Shown: piece by piece, positions 44,377 through 52,987 of the stretch | Layout: each line of letters starts with the position of its first letter | How positions within the stretch are numbered: position 1 is the stretch's first letter | Assembly: GCF_008086595.1 (NCBI RefSeq) | Contig: NZ_RXYA01000005.1 | Coordinates: forward strand, 62,001-126,000 | Reading direction: 5' to 3' | DNA from: Acetobacterium paludosum | GTDB taxonomy: Bacteria > Bacillota > Clostridia > Eubacteriales > Eubacteriaceae | DNA length: 64,000 bases | Translations under genes and position numbers: made by a program | Notes under the pieces: model-generated | The model's input: only the letters and a program-made list of their open reading frames with translations | The model's database searches: none | Told to the model about the DNA's origin: nothing

Positions 44377-45380
44377 CGTGTTTCACCTCCGTCAATCGAG
44401 TTTTTAATATCTTTTCGGAGAATGAGGGAGTCGATGAATTTTGTAAGCGAAAATTCTGATCGCCCTAACATTCCTTGCGGTCGGAAAATCATCATAACAA
44501 TAAGTGCCAATGAATAGACAAGCAACCGATATTCAGCAAATCCTCGCAGCATTTCCGGAAGCACCGTTAATACAATTGCGGCGACAATCGAACCAGTAAG
44601 ACTTCCTAGTCCCCCAAGCACTACAATAACAAACATTTCTATCGAAAACATAAAACCAAACTTACTTGGTTCAACGAAAGCCTGATAATGGGCATATAAA
44701 GCTCCGCCAATTCCAGCAAAAAAGGAGGAGACCGTAAATGCCAGAACCTTATAGCGTGTCGTCGGAATTCCGGCAGCTTCTGAAGCAATCTCATCTTCCC
44801 TAATTGAAATAATGGCTCTTCCCTGTTTTGAACGTCCAAAGGTAAACATTAAAATTATAATGACGATTGTTATCCAATATACATTATTAAAATTAACCAA
44901 CTTTGTGATCCCTTTTAGTCCAGCAGCTCCGCCGGTTGGCTCAAAATTTATGAAAAATATGCGTATAATTTCAGAAAAGCCAATCGTTACAATCCCCAGA
45001 TAATCTCCGCGGAGCCTGAGTGTCGGGGTTCCAATCAGAAATCCCATGATACCGGTTACCATTCCGCCGACCAGCATTGCCAAAATTAACACAATAATAT
45101 TAGGCAATGGGAATCCGGTATCCATCAGTGCGATTGAAAAATACGCCGATGAATACGCGCCAATAGCCATAAAGCCGGCATGTCCAAGGGCCATTTCACC
45201 TAAAAATCCAGCAACAATATTTAAACTCATCGCCATAATAATCATGATGCAAGTCATGATTGCAATTCCCATAAAATATTTATTCATTACCTTTGTTTGT
45301 ATCAGTATGAAAAAGACAAGATAAAGAGAAATAATTGAGATGGTGTTTATGATATAAGCTTTTCTTTTGTTTTTATCCAT
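44373..45380 (-). CDS. livM: Branched-chain amino acid ABC transporter, permease LivM
   Basis: 335 residues with about nine hydrophobic segments; signatures GFLGEMALGHAGFMAIGAYSS near residue 58 and the coupling motif in EDEIASEAAGIPTTRYKVLAF. It forms the membrane channel with LivH. It overlaps livG by 4 bp and lies 3 bp after livH. Confidence 0.95.
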   Translation of the reverse strand: MDKNKRKAYIINTISIISLYLVFFILIQTKVMNKYFMGIAIMTCIMIIMAMSLNIVAGFLGEMALGHAGFMAIGAYSSAYFSIALMDTGFPLPNIIVLILAMLVGGMVTGIMGFLIGTPTLRLRGDYLGIVTIGFSEIIRIFFINFEPTGGAAGLKGITKLVNFNNVYWITIVIIILMFTFGRSKQGRAIISIREDEIASEAAGIPTTRYKVLAFTVSSFFAGIGGALYAHYQAFVEPSKFGFMFSIEMFVIVVLGGLGSLTGSIVAAIVLTVLPEMLRGFAEYRLLVYSLALIVMMIFRPQGMLGRSEFSLTKFIDSLILRKDIKNSIDGGETR

Positions 45381-45383
45381 TTT

Positions 45384-46262
45384 TTACACCTTCTCTCTTG
45401 TGTTTTTCCCAAGTATTCCTGTCGGTTTGAAAAGCAACACTAAAATCAGGATGATATAAACAATCGCATCTGCCCAAGTCGTTGACAGGTATGCCTTTGT
45501 CATAGTTTCCACCATACCAATGATGAACCCCCCCAGCATTGCTCCCGGTATTATTCCAATCCCACCTAATACAGCGGCAATGAAAGCTTTTAACCCTGGC
45601 ATTACCCCCATCGTCGGAAAGACCTGAACATATGCAACACTATAAAGAATTCCGCCAAGAGCCCCTAAAGCCGAACCCATCGCAAACGTTAAAGAAATGG
45701 TTCGGTCAACATTAATTCCCATAAGAATCGCAGCGTCCTTGTCTTCCGATACGGCACGCACGGCGCGACCCTGTTTTGTTTTTCTAATATAAAGATCCAG
45801 TAGTACCATAAAGAACAATGACAGACCGATGGTTACCAATGTGGTTGAGCTGATTTCTACTCCGCCTAGATTGATAATTGTTTCGGGGAAAAGTTTTGGC
45901 ATTACTTTTGGATCCGCCTTAAAAATAAGCAGGGCCAGATTTTGCAAAAACAAACTCACCCCAATTGCCGTGATAAGCGCTGATAATCTGGGTGCATCTC
46001 TAAGTGGTCGATATGCAATAAATTCAACAGCAACGCCAGCCAAAGCCATAATAATCATTGGCACCAAAATTACAGCCCATATTGGCATTCCAAAACTGGT
46101 AGCAAAAATAAATGCGAAATATGCACCGAACATCATGATTTCACCATGGGCAAAGTTTATAAGTTTAATAATTCCATATACCATGGTATAACCGATTGCG
46201 ATGAGCGCATAAATACTCCCTACATTTAGCCCGTTGATCAGCTGTTGCAGAAATAAATCCAT
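45384..46262 (-). CDS. livH: Branched-chain amino acid ABC transporter, permease LivH
   Basis: 292 residues, eight or so membrane segments. LivH hallmarks: QQLINGLNVGSIYALIAIGY at the N-terminus, INFAHGEIMMFGAY, and the coupling segment SEDKDAAILMGINVDRT. AGGAGGAAACATC precedes the ATG. A 13-bp hairpin separates it from livK upstream. Confidence 0.96.
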   Translation of the reverse strand: MDLFLQQLINGLNVGSIYALIAIGYTMVYGIIKLINFAHGEIMMFGAYFAFIFATSFGMPIWAVILVPMIIMALAGVAVEFIAYRPLRDAPRLSALITAIGVSLFLQNLALLIFKADPKVMPKLFPETIINLGGVEISSTTLVTIGLSLFFMVLLDLYIRKTKQGRAVRAVSEDKDAAILMGINVDRTISLTFAMGSALGALGGILYSVAYVQVFPTMGVMPGLKAFIAAVLGGIGIIPGAMLGGFIIGMVETMTKAYLSTTWADAIVYIILILVLLFKPTGILGKNTREKV

Positions 46263-46297
46263 GATGTTTCCTCCTTTTATCGAATATACAATAAAAT

Positions 46298-46329
46298 GGA
46301 TATAGAAGAGATTTTACTCTTCTATATCC
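46298..46329 (-). terminator. Perfect 13-bp hairpin between livK and livH
   Basis: GGATATAGAAGAG (46298-46310) and CTCTTCTATATCC (46317-46329) pair fully around a 6-base loop. The minus-strand tail ATTTTATTG is only moderately T-rich. It is probably a partial terminator or mRNA stabiliser that makes the binding protein more abundant than the permease and ATPases. Confidence 0.75.
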
Positions 46330-46363
46330 CCTTTGAAAGTTATTTTAATTTGTTAATTAACGA

Positions 46364-47512
46364 CTACTTGTTTACTATTGTTGTTTCAAACTTGAGTTGA
46401 CCGCCATCAATTTTTATTATTGTAACTTCTTTATCCTTAGGATTGCCTTCCGAATCAAATTTCAGAGTTCCGGTAACCCCAGTGTAATTGGTATTGTTAA
46501 GTGCCGTAATAATAGCTTTTGAATCAGTTGAACCAGCCGATTTAATAGCTTCTGCCATAGTATGAACAGCATCATAACCTAAAGCTGCAAAAGAGTTTGG
46601 ATCTTTATTACTGTTTGCGGCTTTGTATGCCTTAATAAAGTTTTGAACCGTTTCAGATGGTGAATCTGCAGCATAGTGATTTGTAAAGTAGTTACCCTGC
46701 GCTGCATCAGCGTATTCTGTTTGAACGCCATCCCAGCCATCAGCTCCAATAAATTTTGCTGTAATTCCCATTTCTTTGGCTTTTTGAAGTATTGGTCCAA
46801 CAATTTGCACATAATCGGGTACAAAGACTACATCTGGATTCAATTCTTTAATCTTCGTTAATTGAGCACTGTAATCTTTATCTGAAGCACTGTATGATTC
46901 TTCATCGGCAATTGTTCCGCCATTTGCAGTAAACGCTCCTTCAAATGCAGCGCTAACTCCTTCTGAGTAAGGATTTCCCTTGCAAATCATGACCGCTGCG
47001 GTCTTTGCACTTAGATTACTTGTTGAGAAATTAGCAGCTGCCACTCCTTGATAGTCATCTAAAAAACAAGCTCTGAAAATATTTGGTGCATTAGCCGTTA
47101 CATCTACTGCTGTTGCAGTTGGTGATAATACCGGCATGTTGTCCTGAACCATAATATCTTTCATTGCCAAAGTTTCACCGCTTAGGACACCACCAATAAC
47201 AGCAACCACCTGATCTTGATCTCTTAATCGGTTATAGGCATTGATCGCTTCGGTTTGATCACCTTTAGAATCATATGCTATTAATTCAATATTTTTACCA
47301 TTAATACCTCCTGCGGCATTAATCTCTTTCACTGCTAAATCTGCACCTGCTTTTGCTGAAGTTCCATAAATAGCAGCATCCCCACTCAATGGCCCAATGA
47401 AGCCAATCTTGATGGTATCTTTACCGCTTCCTGATGATGAACATCCGGCAAATGTAAAAATCGAAGCACAAAACAATACAGCTAGCAAAACACTTACAAC
47501 TTTCTTTTTCAT
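46364..47512 (-). CDS. livK: Branched-chain amino acid-binding lipoprotein LivK
   Basis: 382 residues. A basic start (MKKKVVSVLL), a hydrophobic core and the lipobox FAGCSS near residue 24 mark an exported lipoprotein. The mature part is a type I periplasmic-binding fold: IGFIGPLSGDAAIYG, INAAGGINGKNIELIAYD, SPTATAVDV. It captures Leu/Ile/Val or related amino acids for LivFGHM. AGGAGG precedes the ATG at 47512 rather than 47536. It has its own promoter, so it is the first gene of the transporter operon. Confidence 0.94.
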   Translation of the reverse strand: MKKKVVSVLLAVLFCASIFTFAGCSSSGSGKDTIKIGFIGPLSGDAAIYGTSAKAGADLAVKEINAAGGINGKNIELIAYDSKGDQTEAINAYNRLRDQDQVVAVIGGVLSGETLAMKDIMVQDNMPVLSPTATAVDVTANAPNIFRACFLDDYQGVAAANFSTSNLSAKTAAVMICKGNPYSEGVSAAFEGAFTANGGTIADEESYSASDKDYSAQLTKIKELNPDVVFVPDYVQIVGPILQKAKEMGITAKFIGADGWDGVQTEYADAAQGNYFTNHYAADSPSETVQNFIKAYKAANSNKDPNSFAALGYDAVHTMAEAIKSAGSTDSKAIITALNNTNYTGVTGTLKFDSEGNPKDKEVTIIKIDGGQLKFETTIVNK

Positions 47513-47553
47513 TTTTTTCCTCCTTTTTCTTTTCATAATTATTCATAATGATT

Positions 47554-47582
47554 ATCATAAACCATTCTTAAGGAAAACACAA
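47554..47582 (-). promoter_or_regulatory. Promoter for livKHMGF
   Basis: TTGTGT (47577-47582), 17 bp, TATGAT (47554-47559) on the minus strand, 42 bp upstream of the livK ATG. Near-dyad A/T-rich sequence around ATTATTCATAATGATTAT could be an operator, but I cannot assign it. Confidence 0.6.
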
Positions 47583-47600
47583 GAAATAATTGTTTCAAAA

Positions 47601-48242
47601 TTATGCTTCTTTCAAATACTGCTTACCATAATCACATAGCGTCTGCAGCTTACATTCAGCACATTTTGGATTACGTGCAACACAGCATCTTCTTCCATGC
47701 CATATTAACCAGTGATGCGCATGTGACCACTGTTCTCTGGGAATATTTTTCATCAATTCTTTTTCGACTTCTAAAACCGTTTTTCCCTTTGCTAAACCAA
47801 TACGCTTTGAAACACGAAACACATGTGTGTCAACGGCAATTGCCGGAATATCAAATGCATTGCTCATAACCACATTGGCTGTTTTACGTCCAACTCCTGG
47901 CAATGATATTAATTCATCCATACTTTTGGGAACAATCCCATCATATTCACTTAAAAGACGATCACATGTTAAAATGATATTCTTTGCTTTTATATTTGAC
48001 AAACCACATGATTTTATTTTTTCAAGCAATCCTTTTTCGCCGAGCAATAAAATCGTTTTAGGTGTATTGTAACAACGGAACAGATCTTTTGTCACAATAT
48101 TAACGCGCACATCTGTACATTGAGCCGAAAGGATGGTTGCAATCAACAACTCAAAGGGCGTATCAAAATCCAAGCCACATTTTTCCAGCCCGTAAAGGCT
48201 TTCTAATGTGGCTAAGACTTGTTCTCTATTCTTCTTCGTCAT
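47601..48242 (-). CDS. nth: Endonuclease III (DNA glycosylase/AP lyase)
   Basis: 213 residues. Helix-hairpin-helix LPGVGRKTANVV near residue 113, catalytic Lys there and Asp in AVDTHVFRV, and the four-Cys [4Fe-4S] loop at the C-terminus (CCVARNPKCAECKLQTLC). It removes oxidised pyrimidines. Its ATG directly follows the cupin gene stop, so it is cotranscribed with it. Confidence 0.97.
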   Translation of the reverse strand: MTKKNREQVLATLESLYGLEKCGLDFDTPFELLIATILSAQCTDVRVNIVTKDLFRCYNTPKTILLLGEKGLLEKIKSCGLSNIKAKNIILTCDRLLSEYDGIVPKSMDELISLPGVGRKTANVVMSNAFDIPAIAVDTHVFRVSKRIGLAKGKTVLEVEKELMKNIPREQWSHAHHWLIWHGRRCCVARNPKCAECKLQTLCDYGKQYLKEA

Positions 48243-48590
48243 TTAATCATGCAGAATCAAGGCCATAAAAACCAAATTCTCCGTTCCGTTATTTATTACA
48301 CTGTGAAAGCTTTTGTCTGGAGTTACCATCACATCCCCAGGCACTACCTTAATTTGTTCCTCATTATCTGTCACAATTCCACTTCCACTTAGAAAATAGA
48401 ATATTTCCTTTTCATCAATATGTTGATGATTTCCGATGGAATCTCCTGGTTTGATTATTATTTCAGCATATAGGCGAGCATTTTTACCTAAATTTTCATT
48501 TTTCAAGACATGGGTGATTTCAATTTCGCCCTTACCATCGCGCATATTTTTTTTTACTTCAATTTCCCTAGCATTTTTATTAACAATCAT
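48243..48590 (-). CDS. Small cupin-domain protein
   Basis: 115 residues, a single conserved-barrel domain. Cupin motif 1 is GNHQHIDEKEIFYFLSGSG with the expected His-x-His and Glu metal ligands; motif 2 is GDVMVTPDKSFHSVIN with the last His. Probably metal-dependent ligand binding or isomerase/dioxygenase-like; the substrate is unknown. The ATG overlaps the penicillin-binding protein stop (ATGA). Confidence 0.88.
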   Translation of the reverse strand: MIVNKNAREIEVKKNMRDGKGEIEITHVLKNENLGKNARLYAEIIIKPGDSIGNHQHIDEKEIFYFLSGSGIVTDNEEQIKVVPGDVMVTPDKSFHSVINNGTENLVFMALILHD

Positions 48591-50857
48591 TGGTCTCCTT
48601 TCTTTGTGTCATTATTGGAGTTCGTTGTCGGTGTTGTTGGCGTTGTTGGTGTTGTCGGCGTTGTCGGTGTTGTCGGTGTTGTCGGCGTTGTCGGGTCGGT
48701 CGTTGGTGTCGTTGGATCCGTCGTCGGCGTCGTTGGATCCGTCGTTGGTGTCGTTGGATCCGTCGTCGGCGTCGTTGGATCCGTCGTTGGTGTCGTTGGA
48801 TCCGTCGTTGTCGGTGTTTTTGGCGTCGTTGTTGTTGTCGGCGTCGTTGTTGTCGTTGTCGGCGTCGTTGTTGTCGTTGTCGGCGTCGTTGTTGTTGAAT
48901 CCGTCGTCGATGAAGTACTGCTCTTCACATCTTCTTCTGAAGTACGATCTATAGTTGTCGTTGTCAACAAATCCTGATTAATGATCTGTCTTAAATAACT
49001 TCCGTATATTGTGGCTGACATATAACTTCCTCCACCAATGACGTAATTATCTGGACTTCCAAGCCATACTGTTGTCGTCAAATTTCCTGTTATCCCAGTA
49101 AACCATAAATCTTTATCATCATTCGTCGTACCGGTCTTCCCTGCCGTTGGATAAATCTGCGCTGCTCCACTCCCGGTACCATAGGATACCTCATCGGTTA
49201 GAATACTCATCATATTGGTCGCTGTAGTATCTGTCATAACCTTACGCGTTGCCAGTTTAGCATCAGCTTTTGTATAGATTTCAGTCCCATTAATTTGGTC
49301 AATTTTTTTAATGCAATAGGGTTGATTATACACCCCTCCATTATTGAAAATATTGAAAGCCGCAGCCATTTCATATGGTTTTATTCCATAAGTCATTCCG
49401 CCAAGGGCCGTTGCCAGATTGTAATCATCATCTTCAAACGTTGAAATTCCCATTTTTTGCATAAAAGAAATAGAATTGTCAACGCCGAACATATTAAATA
49501 TTTTAACAGCCGGAATATTATAAGAGTTAACTAAAGCTGATCTAACCGTAACATTCCCATGATAGCCGTAATCATAGTTATGGGGGGCATATCCATTAAA
49601 ATCGACGTAAGCATCCAAGATAGTCGTTGACGGCGTGATTAATCCTGCCTCCATAGCACCCGAATAAAAAAGTGGTTTAATATTGGATCCCGGCTGTCTT
49701 GGGGTATCGGCCATATCGATCTGGGTATTTCCCCCATAATAGGCGACAACACTCCCATCTAAATCAAGGGTTACGACTGCACCTGTTTCATTATCTAAGC
49801 CGTATCCCTCTAATCCAGAGGTCAAGCTGTCAATGGCATCAGTCTGGGCCTTTGAATTAATCGTTGTATAAATACGATAGCCTCCGCTAGCGATCGTCTC
49901 TTTAATATAGTCAAGCGCCTGATCTTTTGTAATACCACGTTCCTGCATAACGGATGATGCTTTTGTCTCAGCATACTCATCCAATGCCTTGCCAACAAAT
50001 GCTTCATATCCATCAACAATTTGATTATCCGTATTTAAAGTTTCTGGATCTCTAATCGTTAATTCTGTAGCCGCTGCTGCATCAGATTCTGCCTGAGTAA
50101 TGTATTTTTCTTTAACCATTCGGGCTAGAACTTCAAGCTGACGTTTTTTTGCAGCTTCAAAATTAGTATTGGGTGCATATGCACTCGGTGCCTGCGGCAG
50201 GCCTGCAAGCATTGCCGCCTCAGCAAGATTTACTTCTGAAACAGGTTTGTTGAAATATGTCTCAGAGGCTTCTTGGATACCATAGGCCCCAGAGCCGAAA
50301 TAATATTCATTAAAATACATTTCCAAGATTTGCTGTTTTGTATATTTTTGTTCTAATTGAAGGGCAATTGATATTTCCTTCATTTTTCGAACAAGAGACT
50401 GACTAAAGGTTTGCTCTGTCGCTATATCTGGTAGAAACAATACTCTCGCCAGCTGCTGAGTAATGGTACTGGCACCTTCACCAGCGTTATGAGTAACAAG
50501 GTTTGCAAAGAAAGCACGCACGATCCCATAAATATCAATGCCAAAATGGTCATAAAAGCGGGAATCTTCTACCGAAATCAATGCCTGTTGCAGTTGTACC
50601 GGTATTTGATCAATTGTTACATTGGTTCGATTTTCTGTGTATAATTCTGCAATAACTGCATTATCGGCAGAATAAACTTCTGTTTTATCTTTTATCTGGT
50701 ATGTATAGTCTGATATATCTACCCGATTGGCAGCATAAATCGAATAGCAAACACCCACTGCCAAAACTGCTAAAACTAAAAAAACAACTAATATTTTGAC
50801 CCATATGTGTTTTTTCTTTTTACGTCTTTTTATACCTTTTGTTTGTTTTTCGCTCAT
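48587..50857 (-). CDS. Class A penicillin-binding protein (PBP1A-type) with Thr-Pro tail
   Basis: 756 residues. A basic N-terminus and one membrane helix (about 19-40) precede the GT51 transglycosylase domain (EDSRFYDHFGID, STITQQLARVL, KEISIALQLEQKYTK) and the transpeptidase domain with SxxK in PGSNIKPLF, SxN in VNSYNIPA and KTGTTNDDKD. The last 100 residues are almost only Thr, Pro and Asp, with six DPTTPTT heptads, then PTT repeats, ending NSNNDTKKGDQ. It polymerises and cross-links peptidoglycan at the cell surface; the tail probably spans or binds the wall. It follows the pseudouridine synthase by 13 bp. Confidence 0.94.
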   Translation of the reverse strand: MSEKQTKGIKRRKKKKHIWVKILVVFLVLAVLAVGVCYSIYAANRVDISDYTYQIKDKTEVYSADNAVIAELYTENRTNVTIDQIPVQLQQALISVEDSRFYDHFGIDIYGIVRAFFANLVTHNAGEGASTITQQLARVLFLPDIATEQTFSQSLVRKMKEISIALQLEQKYTKQQILEMYFNEYYFGSGAYGIQEASETYFNKPVSEVNLAEAAMLAGLPQAPSAYAPNTNFEAAKKRQLEVLARMVKEKYITQAESDAAAATELTIRDPETLNTDNQIVDGYEAFVGKALDEYAETKASSVMQERGITKDQALDYIKETIASGGYRIYTTINSKAQTDAIDSLTSGLEGYGLDNETGAVVTLDLDGSVVAYYGGNTQIDMADTPRQPGSNIKPLFYSGAMEAGLITPSTTILDAYVDFNGYAPHNYDYGYHGNVTVRSALVNSYNIPAVKIFNMFGVDNSISFMQKMGISTFEDDDYNLATALGGMTYGIKPYEMAAAFNIFNNGGVYNQPYCIKKIDQINGTEIYTKADAKLATRKVMTDTTATNMMSILTDEVSYGTGSGAAQIYPTAGKTGTTNDDKDLWFTGITGNLTTTVWLGSPDNYVIGGGSYMSATIYGSYLRQIINQDLLTTTTIDRTSEEDVKSSTSSTTDSTTTTPTTTTTTPTTTTTTPTTTTTPKTPTTTDPTTPTTDPTTPTTDPTTPTTDPTTPTTDPTTPTTDPTTPTTPTTPTTPTTPTTPTTPTTNSNNDTKKGDQ
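48680..48812. repeat. 21-bp tandem repeat encoding DPTTPTT
   Basis: Five GGATCC sites occur at exactly 21-bp spacing (48714, 48735, 48756, 48777, 48798), with a sixth, diverged unit before them. Each unit encodes Asp-Pro-Thr-Thr-Pro-Thr-Thr in the penicillin-binding protein tail; the flanks are 9- to 21-bp Thr/Pro repeats. Confidence 0.9.
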
Positions 50858-50870
50858 TCTTTCACCTTTT

Positions 50871-51779
50871 CTATTTATATTCTTTTAGACGATTTCTAAG
50901 GTCTTTCAACTCATTATTCAGATCCGCTTGAACATACAAATGCTTCTTCATAGGTAAAGATAAATTAAGCGATTTTGCATGAAGTGCTTGATGTGACATT
51001 CCAAATTGTTTTTCTTTTTCATTTCCATCACAATTATATAAAGGATCTCCGATAATCGGATTGCCGATATGATGCAGATGAACCCGTATTTGATGGGTTC
51101 TTCCGGTTTCTAAAATCACTTCTACCAAAGATGCCTGATTATACTCCTCAAGCACTTTGTAGTGGGTGATTGATGGTTTTCCCTTATTCATTACAACTCG
51201 TTGAATACTATTTTCAAAAGGTTGTCCAATCGGTGCATCAATAATCCCTTCTTTACTCGGAAGCTTTCCATTAACAAAAGCATAATACACTTTTTTCACA
51301 CTTCCCGCATTCATTTGTTTTTGCACATAATGGTGAACGTATTTATTTTTTGCAATTGCTACAACCCCAGTCGTATCCCGATCCAGCCGGTTTATAAAAC
51401 GAATTTTTGCAGATACACCACTGTTCATCCAATAATAGCTAATATAATTTGCTAAAGTATCCAACTGATGACTTTTAGTCGGATGTGTCACACAAAAGGC
51501 TGGTTTATTAATGACTAACAATTCATCATCTTCGTATACAATATCTAATTGTCCTAATACAGGTTCCCCATCAATTGCTTCACAAGGCATTTGAATTTCA
51601 ACAGTGTCCCCGGCTTTAATTTTTTCACCAAGCTGACACTCTTTGCCATTCAAACTAATTTTTCCAATTCTTTTAATTTCTCGAATTAATCGACTGGAGT
51701 AACTATAACGCTTAACTAATTCTTCACGTAATAATTCTTCATGGATTTCTAAAATAGGGTACTTATAAACAAGACCGAT
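50871..51779 (-). CDS. RluA family pseudouridine synthase (second copy), unusual start
   Basis: The synthase domain is clear: RFINRLDRDTTGVVAIAK (catalytic Asp), RTHQIRVHLHHIGNPIIGDPLYN. The longest frame with a standard start begins at a TTG at 51653, inside the S4 domain and without a ribosome-binding site. In-frame sequence upstream codes for a normal S4 beginning (LVYKYPILEIHEELLREEL, KRYSYSSRLIREIK). GGGAGG at 51785-51791 lies 7 bp before an in-frame ATC at 51779 and no ATG, GTG or TTG exists in between, so ATC is the likely start, giving 302 residues like its paralogue at 18173-19090. The alternative is a lost start codon. Confidence 0.8.
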   Translation of the reverse strand: MGLVYKYPILEIHEELLREELVKRYSYSSRLIREIKRIGKISLNGKECQLGEKIKAGDTVEIQMPCEAIDGEPVLGQLDIVYEDDELLVINKPAFCVTHPTKSHQLDTLANYISYYWMNSGVSAKIRFINRLDRDTTGVVAIAKNKYVHHYVQKQMNAGSVKKVYYAFVNGKLPSKEGIIDAPIGQPFENSIQRVVMNKGKPSITHYKVLEEYNQASLVEVILETGRTHQIRVHLHHIGNPIIGDPLYNCDGNEKEKQFGMSHQALHAKSLNLSLPMKKHLYVQADLNNELKDLRNRLKEYK

Positions 51780-51863
51780 AACGATACCTCCCTGGTGAAT
51801 TGTTTGATGATCAGGTGAACTATAATTGCTAAATAATTTGTTGAAAAGCCAGCTTTAAGCCAC

Positions 51864-51953
51864 AAGAAACATGCTTTGCAAGTTTCTCTTCGTTCATAAG
51901 CAATCACCAAGTGAGTGCAAGCATCCATTTGGCGACTGCTTACGCAAATAAAG
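51864..51953. repeat. Dispersed structured repeat, copy B
   Basis: A 90-bp stretch in the radC-pseudouridine synthase gap (51780-52045) aligning with 39070-39162. On the minus strand TAAGCAGTCGCCAAATG pairs with CACTTGGTGATTGCTTA as an imperfect hairpin, then GAAACTTGC/GCATGTTTC form a second. A TATAAT on the minus strand at 51984-51989 upstream may belong to a promoter for the downstream pseudouridine synthase, but its -35 is poor. Confidence 0.6.
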
Positions 51954-52045
51954 TTCTAAATAATAAATAAAATCACAATCTACATTATACCCTAAAAAAT
52001 AAAAATTTCATTAGAAATATTTCATCATATATCACTTTTATTTGA

Positions 52046-52753
52046 TTAAATCAGTTTTTCCTGTTTAAAGCTTAAATAGGTTCCTCGCCCAATAACAATA
52101 TGATCCAAAACAGGAATTCCCAACAACTCACCGGCATCGCATAATCTTTTGGTAATATTTTTGTCTTCCACACTTGGTTCTGGATCCCCTGATGGATGAT
52201 TATGGGCCAAAACAATCGCTGCCGAGTGTTGCCTGATTGCTTTAACAAAGACTTCCCGGGGATGAACCAGGGAAGCATTGAGTATCCCCATACTGATGCC
52301 CTCAATTTTTATAACTTTATTTTTTGTATCTAAAAGAATAATCTTAAAGCACTCCTGTTTTAAGTACTGCATTTCTTCCATTAATAAATCTGCAATATCC
52401 TGAGGCGTTGTGATTTTAACATCAACGATATCCTTTTGTTTCATTCGAAGGCCCAGCTCAATCGCTGCTTTAATTTGGCAGGCTTTGACGATGCCAATTC
52501 CTGCTAAATTTGGATTTCTTTGTAATTCCAGAATATCCACTTGATGAAAATATGATAGATCATTGTCTAAATACTGCATGATCTTTCGGCCAACTTCTAT
52601 CGAAGTTGCTTCTCGAGTACCCGTACGTATAATAATAGCCAGCAGTTCCGCATTACTTAAACTTTTTGCACCAAATTGTATCATTTTTTCTTGAGGTCGC
52701 TCATCCTCTGGCATTTCTTTAAGAGAAGCGTGACTGACAGACTTTTCTTTCAA
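52046..52753 (-). CDS. radC: RadC family JAB-domain protein
   Basis: About 235 residues. An N-terminal helix-hairpin-helix region is followed by the JAMM metal motif HNHPSGDPEPSVED near residue 175. The role, once thought to be DNA repair, is unresolved. AGGAGG lies inside the longer frame (start 52783), 6 bp before a TTG at 52753, so I choose the TTG. It is between the second RluA protein and an aminopeptidase terminator. Confidence 0.9.
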   Translation of the reverse strand: MKEKSVSHASLKEMPEDERPQEKMIQFGAKSLSNAELLAIIIRTGTREATSIEVGRKIMQYLDNDLSYFHQVDILELQRNPNLAGIGIVKACQIKAAIELGLRMKQKDIVDVKITTPQDIADLLMEEMQYLKQECFKIILLDTKNKVIKIEGISMGILNASLVHPREVFVKAIRQHSAAIVLAHNHPSGDPEPSVEDKNITKRLCDAGELLGIPVLDHIVIGRGTYLSFKQEKLI

Positions 52754-52879
52754 TGTGAGCCTCCTAATATTAATATTATTCACATCCTACCAGATTACTT
52801 AACTATTTTACACAAGTTTCCTAAAATTCTCATTAAGAAAATTTATGTGTCATACCTTCTCAAAAAAGTTCACTGAAAT

Positions 52880-52913
52880 AAAAAAGTGGGAAACTCTTTA
52901 ACGAGCATCCCAC
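52880..52913 (-). terminator. Rho-independent terminator after the M18 aminopeptidase
   Basis: GTGGGA pairs with TCCCAC, with CTC/GAG inside separated by two-base bulges, followed by TTTTTT on the minus strand. It lies 74 bp past the stop codon. Confidence 0.8.
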
Positions 52914-52987
52914 ACAGAAGGTAAAACTATCATCTAATATTTCAATTGCGACGTAATTATGATTTTACTTGTAATCATTATTAGGAA

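Noticed and set aside
48700-48830. CRISPR-like regular spacing
   Set aside because: The 21-bp units are direct coding repeats for DPTTPTT with no unique spacers.
48510-48977. Plus-strand frames rich in Val-Gly-Val or Arg-Cys through the Thr-Pro repeat region
   Set aside because: They are mirror frames of the low-complexity repeat in the penicillin-binding protein on the minus strand, whose domains are clear; they have no ribosome-binding site or promoter.
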